Shown in pieces: positions 9,101 to 29,934 of a DNA stretch of 62,455 nt (its first letter is position 1; every line of letters starts with the position of its first letter). The position numbers were made by a program, and so were the translations under genes. The notes beneath the pieces were generated by a model. It ran no database searches. It worked only from the letters and a program-made list of their open reading frames with translations, and was not told the DNA's origin. This DNA is from Streptomyces fulvoviolaceus. GTDB lineage: Bacteria; Actinomycetota; Actinomycetes; Streptomycetales; Streptomycetaceae. The stretch lies in NCBI RefSeq assembly GCF_000718165.1, contig NZ_JOEY01000069.1, positions 1 through 62,455 on the forward strand. Direction: 5' to 3'.

Positions 9101-12100
9101 GGAACTCCTGAGCGACACCACGTGGAACAGGGCGGTGTCGACCTCCCGACCCGCCTGGTCCGTCCACTGCCGTCCCCGGGCAGTGCCGTCCGGCGCGGTC
9201 AGCAGGGTGTCGTCCGCGAACAGGCCCTGCCTACTCAGGTGGAAGGCGGTCAGGGCGGCCGGGCTGGCGGCCTGCCCGGCCGCCGTCGCGGCGGCCACCA
9301 GGTCGTACAGAGCGCGCAGGTTGTCGGGTACGGCGTCGGTGGTGAAGGAGACCGCGGTGGCGGGGGTGCCGCCCGGAGGGCTCGGAGGTGCGGGGTTCTG
9401 GACGGCGGCCGGGGCGAAGTGGGGGCGGAGCAGCACCAGGTCCGCGATCTGTTCGAGACTCTGGGAGGAGGGCTGGGGACCGACGAGATCCAGCTTCGGG
9501 AAGAGCCGCTCCAGTGTGTCGACCGCGCCCGACAGCGGCGACCGCTCGACATCGATCACTGCCCGGCGCCGCTCGGTCCGCCCGGCCGCGGGGCCGCCCA
9601 CCGGGACGGCGCGGCCCCCGCTGAGCGCGACGACCGGGAAGTCGTCCACGTCGATCTCCCTGCCCCGGCGTGCCCGCGCCGCGGCCAACGCCGGTCCCGA
9701 CGCGGCCAGTTCCCTGCCTATCGCGGCGCGCAGCGCGTGCACCACGGCCTCCGCCCGGTGCAGACCGGTCTCCCGCGCCTGTCGGACGGCGCCGGAACCG
9801 ATGGCGAACCGGGGACCGTTGCCGTAGCCGGTGACGGTGGCCTGGGGGGCGCCGAGCCCGGCGGCGAGGTCGCGCAGCCCGTCGGCCACGATCGCCTTCG
9901 CCAGAGCGTCGATCTTCGGGAGCTGCTCCCCGTCGAGGTCCTTGCCCATGTTGAGGAAGTCGACGTGGGGACGGGCCGGCGCCGGCACCGGTACGGCGGC
10001 GGTCACCGAGAGCGTGGGTGCGGGCGAGGTCGGAGCCGGGGCCGGGGCGGGCGGCGCGGGCAACGGAACGTCCTCCTCGCCGGACAGGTCGCCGGACAGG
10101 TCGCCGGACAGGTCACGGGACAGGTCGGTGGACGTGTCGATGGACATGTCGACGGACGTGTCGGTGTCGCTGGTGTCGGGGCTCGTGTCCGGCCGCTCGC
10201 CGCCGGGTGCCGGGGCGGTGGCGGTGGCGGTGTGCTGGGTCTCCGGTGCGACCGGGCCCACTGGTGCGATCGGGCCCACCGGGGCCAGGGCGTGCGGCTG
10301 TGGCCGGTACACCCCCTCCACCTCGTCCCAGAACGCGCGGAAACCCTCCCAGAATTCGTGCTCCGCCCGCGTGCGTTCCACCGGGTTCGCAGGACCCGGG
10401 TCCTGCGGATCCGTGCCGAACAGCCGCTCCAGAATGGGCAGCAGGGCCGGCTCGTGCTGCCGTACCCAGGCCGCCCCGTTGTTCCGCGGCCGGCCGGTGT
10501 ACTCGTCCGTCCCGGCGTTCGACCCCAGGTACGCGTTCACCGCCTGCGCGAAATACTCGGACTCGTTCATCGAGGAATAGTTGTCGGTCGCCTTGCCGGC
10601 CAGGTTCCGCCGTATCCCGTCCGGCCACTCCACATCAAGCGGATCGACGCCCGGCGGCGGGTTCCGCTTGGCCAGGTAGGAATCCCTGATGACCTTCCGG
10701 TCGGCATCGTCGAGCACGTGCAGGTGGATCGCGTGCGCGACCTCGTGATCGGTCGTGGAGTAGCCGTCCTCGTAAGCGTGCGCGTCCGGCACACTCGTGT
10801 CCTCGCCGAGGAGGTTCTCCTCCGGCACCGTGATGGCACGCCTACCGCTGCTGCCCCGCTGGGTGTCCCAGGTACGCGTGTCCCCCTTGGCGATCTGCTT
10901 CCCCGTGAGATGCCGGAACGCGCTCAGAGCGGTCATCGCCACGTCCCGGGGCACCACCACGACCCGCATACCGCTCTTCAGCAGCGAGGCGGCCACCCCC
11001 GGATTCACCAGCAGCCGCGCGACCCGCGCCCGCGCCGCCTCCCTCGCCGACACCGGCTGATCCGGCATCGGCTCACCGGAACCGTCCTGTACGACGACCA
11101 TCAACTGAGCCGCCGTCTCGGCGAACTCCTCCGCGGACAGCCCCCGCCGCAGCCCGTCCACCGACACCGGATCCGACACCAGGTTCCGCCGCTTCTCGGG
11201 CGACAGCAGCGACACCGCCCGGAACCGGTCCTCCCGCCCCATCCCCAGCAGACGCGCCTCGAACTCCCGTACCGGCCCGGCCACTTCACCGGCCACCACC
11301 GCGCTCGGCAGCCGCCGCCCGGCCACAGGACCAGGCTGAGGCACCCCCTCGGACACCGGAGCCTCGGACACCGCAGCCGCCGAACCCGCAGCCCCCGAAC
11401 CCGGAGCCGGCGGAGCAGCGTGCGGCTGCGGTTCCGCGGCCCGGTACGCCGCCAGCAACTGGCCCAGCAGAGCCGGGCTCAGGCTCGTGTCCCAGCCCGC
11501 CGGCGCGGCAAAGGCCGCCGCGACCCGTGCCAGCTCCGCCCACGTCAACGGCCCCATACGGCTCTCCACCGCCTGCCGCTCCAGCGCCCCGAAGCCCTGG
11601 AGCAGCAGCTGGAACTCCGGGTTCAGCGCGGGATTGGTGTCGATGTCGACGCCGTGGAGCTGCCGCATCGCCCGCACCCACCGCAGTACCCGCGTCGTCC
11701 GGTCCGCCAGGTTGCCCGGCAGCCCTGCGTTGTCCGCCCACGCCGACAAGGCGTCCGGGCCCGGCTCCGGAGGGAACTCCAGATAGTGGTACACCGGATC
11801 GTCCGGATCATCCGACTTGATCAGATACGGCGGATTCGTGTCCCCGATCACATCCTGGTTCGCGTCCGAGGTGAATACCGTCCGCGCGTTCCTGGTCGCC
11901 ACGACCGACGCGCCCGGCACCTGCTCCAGCGGGTCGGCACCCGTCGGCCACCTCCCCAGCTGACATGACACCGCCCACACCGGCCAGTGCGCCGGAACGG
12001 ACAACAGGGCGATCTGACGCGCCAGGAACGCGGCCATCTCATCGTTCGACAGCGTGTAGGTCTCCCCCGTGCTCCGCCGGGGCAGGCTCGCGCTCCCATC

Positions 12101-15100
12101 TCTGCCGTGCGCCAGCACGACGACCGCCTCGTTCAGGCCCCTCGGCAGAGGCAGGAGGGGACCCGTCCTGCTGGTGGAGATCCCCGGCAGGTACTCGCTC
12201 TGGTCGGCGTAGTGCTGGATCTGCGACACATTCCGCAGATCGACCTCGCGGAGAGCCATTTCGGTGGCGTTCATCAGGACCAGCCCGGTCAGCCGCTGCC
12301 CGTCGGACGTGGTCAACGTGTACATCTCCACGTCGTCATCCGAGAACGTCGTACCGTCCGACGCCCTCACCTCACCCAGCGGCCCAGCCGGAACCTGCCC
12401 CGGATTGCTGGGAATCCACGCCCCCACGGGGTACGCCCCCGGGGGATCCGACTCCGCGAACGCCACGCGCCGCCAGGGTGGGTTGTCGGCCATCGGCTGC
12501 AACCGGAGGCTGCCGTACATGGACCAGACCCGCCCCCCGATCCGTTCGGCCACCAAGCTGGGCAACATCCTCATGCCCGCGCCCGCATCCTCCAACAGCA
12601 GCACCACCGGAGCGCCCGGCGGCCGCCAGGGGTCGTGCGCCACCAGTTCCGCCAGTTCCTCGTAGGGCACCTCGACCTGGTTCCCGGCCCCGTCGCGCAC
12701 CATGATCAGGCCCGCGTCACTGAGTTCCACCACCACCACGTACGGCGAGCCCTGCCAGGGGGGCGGCGACCAGTCCAGACCGCCCCGGTCATACCGCCCC
12801 ACGAAGTCCACCAGCAGGTTCAGGGCTTGCCCGGTCCAGTTCCGCCCCAGGAACGTGCCGTCCCAACCGGCCATCGCACTCGCGTCGCCCAGCGCCCAGC
12901 CCAACTGGTACGCCGCCACCGCGAACAGACTGTCCGCACGCCCGTCCTGGTACGCGTCCGCCGCCACCGACAGCGCGTCGAAATACAGCGCACGCGTCAT
13001 CTCCACCGAACCACGCAGGTGCAGAATCCGCCGCGCGATCCGCTCCATGTCCTCGGCGCGGTGGATCCTACGGTCCCCACGCGCGTGCTCCAGCGCCGCC
13101 AGCCCGCGCAGCATCACCTCGTACCGCTCCGGGTGGTCGGCCGGGATGTCCGCCACCCCTGACCCGAACACCCCACGCAACACCCGCGGCACACGCGAAG
13201 ACCCCTGCCCCGGAGCCGGCGGCGCGGGCAACGGCACGTCCTCCTCTACGGCGGTGTCGCTTGACTCCGACGACACCGGCGCCGACACCGGCGCCGGGGT
13301 CACCGAAGTGGAGGCCGTGGGGACGCGGGGCGCGGGTGGCGGGGCGGGCGGGTCCACCTGCCCCGCGCGTGCGGTCACCTCGTCGGCCGGCTGCTCGTGC
13401 GGTCGGTCCGGGTCCGCTTCCGGGAACAGCACGACCGGTACGTCGCCGGTCGTGTCCGCCAGCGGGATACGGACCGCAGTGTCGCTGTCCGCCCCGGACG
13501 CCCCGGCCGTCTTGTCCGGCACCAGGTACAGGTGCGTCCCGGCCGGGTCAACCACGAGCGTGTACGGCACGGGCGCGGGATCCAGCGCGGCCATCCGGTA
13601 CCACTGCCCGTCCGGGTCGGCGAAGGTGCCGAGCCAGCCGCTGTCCCCGCGCAGGAAGGCGCCGTCCGGCGCGTCGGGCGTCGGCGCGTGGACGAAGTCG
13701 TCGCCGTACCGCACCCAGCCGTCCGGTGACAGGGTCCGGGGCGGAGTGCCGTCGACGGAGGGCAGCTCGATCTCTCCGCCGCTGCTGACCTCGTACTGGC
13801 TGTCGACTCCCGCGCGCCGGTAGGTGAACCACCGCTCCCGCTGCTTGCCCTTGCCTGTGGACGGGGACGCGGGCGCGTCCCGTGCGGGCACCTCGGTCTG
13901 GCCGCCGCGACGCGGACCCCCGACGGTCAGCCGGTGGCCGATCGGCCACTGCCGCGCGAACGGGTCCGGGGTGGTGTCCGTCGTCTCGAACGGGTCGCCG
14001 GGTTCCCGGGGCGGCAGGCCGAGGTCCTGTCGGAGCCGGTCGGCGCGTACCTGGGCGTAGTCCCGCGTGACGTTCGCCACGAGCAGCTCCGCGACGTCTC
14101 GTACGGCATCGCGGAACCCCTCCCCGGCATACCGGGAGTCGGCATACCGGGAGTCGGCGAGCACGGGGTGCGACTGCGGCGGCATGACCATACCGACCGC
14201 GTCGTCCCAGGCCCGCCGGACGGTTTCCGGGTCGGTGTCGGGCGTCTCGCTCGCGAAGTCCGCGTACGCCTGGTCCCAGATCCGCCGGGTCGCCTCGTCA
14301 CGCTTCACCACCGGGATGATGTCGGCGACGACCGGCTCCTCCGTCGTCACCGTGGGGACCACCGGGGTCGTCGTCACCACCGGGACCGCCGTCGTCGGCT
14401 CGGACGACGGCGGGAACAGCGGGCCGGAGCCGTCCTCGCGCGTGGGTCGTACCAGGGAAGGGGGCGCGAGGAGGCTGCGCACCAGGATCTTGCCTTCCAG
14501 GCCGTCGGCGAGCCGCCCGGTGTCCGGGGCGACCGGGAGCATGCCGTAGAGGCCGCCCGGGACCTTCATCCGGACCGTGCCGTAGGGGCCCTTGACGACG
14601 ACTGAGACGTCGAACCGGTAGTTACGGTACGGCCGTTGGCCTTCCTTGTTGCGTTCGTCGGTGTCGCCCATCGCGGACGAGCGCTTGTCGCCGTCCACCC
14701 AGCTCTTGACCGTGACCGGAGTCCGGTTGATCAGGGTGTCATGGCCGACCTCCCCGCCCAGCTCGGGCCCGAACGAGACGTTCCAGCCCTTGGCCCGCTC
14801 GGATTCGTGCTTGGGCTCCTCGTCCTGCTGGGCATACCTCCGCTGCTTGATCACCGTGCCGACCGGCGGGCCCAGGATCTCGGCACTGTCCAGGTCCAGA
14901 CCGACGAGGACCTTCTCGTTGCCGACCTGAACCTCGTACGTGTGCTTCAGCAGGTCCTCGATGTTCGGCCGCAGCATGTTGGCGCCGGTGAAGTGGTCGT
15001 AGCGCAGCCCGGCCCGGGTGGTGAAGTGGAGTCCGGACACGTGCGGTGGCGCCGTCCTGTCCAGGGTGGGCGGGGTGCGGTGGCGTACGGCGGTCAGGGC

Positions 15101-15758
15101 GGCCCAGCGCGCGATCGACGCGGCGGCCGGTACCGACCACGGATGCAGCCCCTCCACCAGCGCCTGGGGTAGTGCCTGCCGGGGCGCGGGCGTCACCGGT
15201 TGCCTACGGCTGCCCTCGGGCGGCTGTGTCCAGGTGAGGTCGGTCTCGCGCGGTGTGACGAGGTCGATGTCCTGCGAGGGCTGGTCGGTCTCGTGCGTCA
15301 GGTGCCGGGGTACCAGCAGCCTGATGGTGCTGCCTTCCACGAGCGGGCTGTTGCCCTCGCTGCCGTCCCCGGCGTCGTACCAGCGGAAGACGGAGCGGTC
15401 GGAGGCGGGGGCGCCGGTGTACAGGCGGGTGATCTTCCCGGGGGCCCGCGCGGGCACGGTCAACGCCTCCGGGAGTTCGGTGGAGATACCCGTCTCGACC
15501 CGGAACGTGATGTCGTGCTCGAACTCCTCGGACGCGTCGCGCGGGTTGGCCCGGTAGATCGAGACCGTCTTCTTCGCCTCCTCGTCGGTCCTGCTCCGGG
15601 AACTGACGTAGTCGACACCGCCTTCCACGCCGCCGTGCACCGGACCACCGGTGCCCGCACGCGCCCGGACGTCGATACCGCCGCCGCTCTCCCGGCCCGA
15701 GGTCTCGCTCTCCCCGGTCTCGTGCTCCGACTCGCCACGCAGCGTGAGTTTGATCTCG

Positions 15759-25755
<9,997 letters not shown>

Positions 25756-28700
25756 GCGACTCGTCCTCCGGAGGAGTGACGGGTTCGGGTTCCGGCTCCG
25801 GCTCGGGTTCGGGCTCGGGCACCGGCTCCGGCACCGGCTCGGGCACCGGCACCGGCTCGGGCTCGGGCACCGGCTCCACCGGTGCCTCGGCAACCGGCGG
25901 CGTGACCGTGATCGTCGGAATGGGCTGCGGGGGCTGCGGGGGCGGGGGCACCGACTCGGACTCGGTCCGGAACCCGGGCGGCGGCACCGGCGTGGGGGCG
26001 GACTCGGTGGGGGGCGTGGGCTCAGGTGTCGACTCGGTCGCCGTGACAACCGGTGTGGGGGCCGGTGTGGGTGTGGGGGTGACGTCCGTGGAGGTGGGGG
26101 TCGGTGTCGGTGTCGGTGTCGGTGTCGGTACGGAGAGGTCTTCGAGCTCCACCCAGTCGATCCCCGGAGTGGGCTCCGAGCCGAAGGGCACGGTACCCCG
26201 CGCACCGCCTCGGACGCGCGGACGCAGGCCGAGGTCCATCCGGAGGCGGTCGGCCAGCACGGTCGCTGTGTCCCGCCCGCCGTCCGTCACCAGCACGTCG
26301 GCGACCTCTCGTACGGCGTCCCGGAACTCCTTACCGGCATGCCGGGAGTCGGCGAGCACGGGGTGCAGCTCCAGCGGCAGAACCAGCCCGACGGCCGTGC
26401 CCCACGCACGGGACGGGTCCTTGCCAGGGGCCCCGTTCGCGTCCTCCGGCACGGACGTCGCGAAGTCCGTGTACGACTCCTGCCACATCCGCCGTGTCGC
26501 GTTCGCGGCAACGACGTCAAGCTCCTGCGGCCATGGTCCGGGCCGCGTCATCAGCAGCCGGGTCTGATCGACCTTGGACAAGTCACTGCCGTACAGGGGA
26601 AGTTGCCCGTGGCCGTCCAGCTGCGCCTGGGCCCGCAGCTTGGGAGTGACCTCGACCCCGGCCGCGCTCAGATCGTCGAGACCGACGGTGCCGTCGACGT
26701 CGAGATCCGGCATGCCGGTGGACAGATCCTCGGGCGACACCCGCTGGGCGATCCACTGACGCTGGTCGCCGTCACGGGGAACCACCGGAACGATGTCGGA
26801 CCGGATCTCCGGCGCCTGGGCGTACGGATCCACGCCCAGGTCCCGCAAGCGGTCCTCGATCTCGGCTACCTGCCCCCGGGCACGCTCGGCGTGGGCGGTG
26901 GCCTCCTCAAGACCGGCGACGTCATGGCTGCTTCCCACGCCCGTCTCGACACGGTGCCGAATCTCCGCGACGGAGTCGACGGCTGCCGCGAACTCACGTA
27001 CCGCGTCCGCGTGTTCGTCACGTACGACGTCGATCTCGGCCTCGGGGACGGTGCCGACGTTCTGGCCGTCCACGACGTCGACGCCCTCGTCCGCGTGGGA
27101 CTCCGGTTCGCGCGGCTTGTCCTTGGCGTTGCCGTCGGGGGTGGTCGCCGTGTGCGAGTTCGGGGCGCGATGACCGGTCGCGTCCGGCGGGGTGGTGGTG
27201 TGGGAGGACGTGTTCACCGGGGTCGGGGCCGGGGACACGGCGGCCGGGGGCGCGTTCAGGCTCTGGCTCTGGTTCTGGTTCTGGTTCTGGTGACTCTTTA
27301 CGTCGGAGTCGGAGTCGGAGTTGGTGTCCGTACTCGTCTGATTGCCCGTGTCGCTCTCGTAGCCGCTGTCATAGCCACTGTCGTTGTCCTCGACGTCACT
27401 TTCGCCGTACGCGTTTTGGCCACCGGTGCTGGTGCTGGTGCTGCTGTCGGTGGACAGGTTCTGGGACGACCCGTTGGAGGACGTGGGAACGGAGACAGGC
27501 GGCGTGTTGCTGCTGACGTCGACGTCCGGAACCGTCGAGGACGAGGTGATCGGGGTGCCGCTCTTCGCGTCGCCCAGGGGGGCGTCCACGTCGAGGTCCC
27601 CGTTCAGCCCCACGGAGTTCCGGTTGACGCCGCCGGAGTCGGCGTTGCTGTTCAGGCCACTCGAACTCCCGTTGAAGCCAGCGGCGTTCCCGTTGACGCC
27701 GTTGACGCCGTTGAGGTCGCTGGTGTCGAAGTCCGTCTCCAGGGTCGACAGGTCGGGTGTGGACGAAGAGCCGCCCACCGAACTGTCCGGCGTCTCGGAG
27801 TGGTTGGTCCCGTCTCCCGGGCCGCCGGAGCGGTTGCCACCCCCGCCCCCACCCCCGCCTCCGCTGCCGCTGCCGCTGCCGCTCCGGGAATCGTTGTTGA
27901 TTCTGTCGGGGTTCAGGATGTCGTGCCCGTTGGCCTTGCCCAGCGAGCCCAGGCCCTTCGAGATGCCCGCGTCCAGGCCTGCCTCGACGCGTTCGCTGAG
28001 CCCGGCACCCACGAAGGTCATCCAGCTTGTGACGAAGTTCCCGTAGAAGACGGCCATGGCGATGGCCTCGGCCAATGCCTCGGATGCGCCGTCGGCGACG
28101 AACTGCAAGGGCTGATCCCTGAATCGGTAATCTTCGGGATCACCGAAGTCGCCGTCGCCGTCGCCGTCGCCGTTGCCGTACTTGTTGCCACCCGTGCCAT
28201 CCGGGACGTCGCCGTGGTTCCCGTTGACGCCGTCATTGTGACTGCCGTTCGGGATGCCGTTCCCGCTGCCCTTGTGATTGTTGGGGAAGTCGTTGATGCT
28301 GGCGCCGTCGAAATTCTTGTCCCACTTGTTCGGTGGGTCCTTCACGGTGTGGTTGATGGCGTTGTCGATACCGTCGGTGATCTTCTTCGCGACGTTGCCG
28401 AAAACCGATCCGAAGAAACCGGCCGCCGCACCGAAGAACCCGCTGAACGTGACGGCCCCCCAGTCGACCCCGCCGGGCCGCTGTCCGGCCGGGCCCGACA
28501 TCATCAGGGACAGCCGGACCACGAGGGTCATGAACGCTTCCTGGATCATGTTCGTGATCGTCGGAAGGATGTGCAGACGCATGCTGAGCTCGATCAGGAT
28601 CACCAGCATCCGGGCCCTGGTGATCATTTTGCGCAGGGCGATCTGGCCGAGCGAGGCGCCGCCGGTGAAGTACGACAGCGCGGTGAGAACGGCGATCTCC

Positions 28701-29053
28701 ACCGCCAGCCTGATCAGTTCGGCGATGAGCTGCCACTTGGCCTCGCGGATGTCCATGGCCGTCTGCCGCAGCCCGTCGGCCGCCTCGCCCATGCCGTCGG
28801 TGAGCTGGTCGAGATACGGCAGCATTTCGTTCATCGCGTCGATGAACTGCTCCCCGACCTCCCCGGGCAGCGCTTCGCCGACGAAGGAGATGGCCTGGCG
28901 TACCTTCCCCTTCAGGACCTCGACTTTCGCCCTGGTGGTCACATAGTCGAGGTTCTTCTGATTGGTTCCGTCCTCGTTCGTGTCGGGGAACGGCTCGCCA
29001 ATGAGTATGAAGAAAATGGCTTTCTGCCATTCATTCGGCATGATCGCCATGAG

Positions 29054-29395
29054 CTAACCCCGCCGAGCACCGTAGTTGCCCGCTTCCTCGTCGATCCCGT
29101 CGGTGATGGCGTCCTGGGTGCCCTGCGTGGTCTGCACGTTCATCAGGGTCGCCTCACCGGTCCGTTCGAGAGCCTCGGCAAGACTCGACAGCGAGCCCGA
29201 AGTGGCGTCCCGGTTCTCCACGAAGTTGGCGCGGATCTTCTTTCCGTTGCTGTCGCTGCCGGTCCAACTGGTGTCGGCCATCACGGTGTCGAACTCGCTC
29301 AGGATGCCCCAGGCGGTCGTGCCGAGGTCGGTGAGGATGGAGATGCCCACGGCGACTTGCTCGGGGTCCATCTCGAAGGAACTGCCGTCTGCCAT
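29054..29395 (-). CDS. WXG100-type small protein paired with the giant effector
   Basis: The product has 113 residues and is helical, with the W-x-G turn as SWTGSDSNGKK around residue 45. That is the helix-turn-helix pattern of WXG100/Esx proteins. It ends 3 bp before the giant effector gene, as expected for a co-exported partner or chaperone of a CpnT-like N-terminus. I start it at ATG 29395, which has GGAGA about 9 bases upstream. A longer frame reaching 29488 would overlap the previous gene and reads as Arg-rich shadow sequence. The C-terminus (NYGARRG) lacks a clear YxxxD/E signal. Confidence 0.75.
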   Translation of the reverse strand: MADGSSFEMDPEQVAVGISILTDLGTTAWGILSEFDTVMADTSWTGSDSNGKKIRANFVENRDATSGSLSSLAEALERTGEATLMNVQTTQGTQDAITDGIDEEAGNYGARRG

Positions 29396-29432
29396 GTCTT
29401 CTCCGTCACTCGGAATACCGCGATGACGCCGC

Positions 29433-29915
29433 TCACCGGCGGCGCGATGCCCTGCCGGCCGTGTCGTCGTCCTCGTCGATCTCGTCACGCAGCCGGTCGT
29501 TCGCCGACCGCACCCCCGGCTCCTCGGGCAGCGCGTCGGCCGCGGGTCCGACGATCCGGTCCCAGTCGATCTCCATGCCGGGCAGCTCAGGCATCGTCGC
29601 GCTCGGCCGGGTGAGCGGCTCGAAGAGATCCCGTACCGCGCGGGCGTGGTGCGAGCGTGCCTCCTGGACCGCGTCGAGCACGGCGTCGGCCAGCTGTGAG
29701 GCGGACATGGACCGGTACTTGCCGTCCAGGAACTTCAGGCCCGCCAGCTCGCCCTGCGCGCCCACCGTCGCCTCCACCGAGCCGTCCTTGGACATCACGG
29801 AGGACGAGAAGGCGCTCATCTGCCGCTCGGCCGCCGCCACGGCCGCCTGGACCGACTCCAGCCCCGCGGTCGCCTGCGCGAGCTTCTTCTCCAGACCCTC
29901 GATGTGGTCACTCAT
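29433..29915 (-). CDS. YbaB/EbfC-family protein
   Basis: The product has 160 residues. A long N-terminal helix (LEKKLAQATAGLESVQAAV) is followed by VEATVGAQGELAGLKFLDGKYRS split by a turn, and a helix with the LADAVLDAVQEA pattern. This is the nucleoid-associated YbaB fold, in which V-x-A-x-G-x-G-E-L is the core strand pair. YbaB-like proteins occur in ESX loci (EspL in mycobacteria is one), where they help stability or export of neighbouring substrates rather than bind DNA in general. The acidic tail (DEIDEDDD) then RRR is unlike plain YbaB. Its place between two substrate genes suggests an accessory role for them. Confidence 0.75.
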   Translation of the reverse strand: MSDHIEGLEKKLAQATAGLESVQAAVAAAERQMSAFSSSVMSKDGSVEATVGAQGELAGLKFLDGKYRSMSASQLADAVLDAVQEARSHHARAVRDLFEPLTRPSATMPELPGMEIDWDRIVGPAADALPEEPGVRSANDRLRDEIDEDDDTAGRASRRR

Positions 29916-29934
29916 CGCTGACTCCTGATCTCCG

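Noticed and set aside
6158..11968. 1936-codon plus-strand open frame
   Set aside because: It is the complement of the giant effector; the Arg/Gly/Pro/His-rich product has no motif, and long antisense frames are usual in GC-rich DNA.
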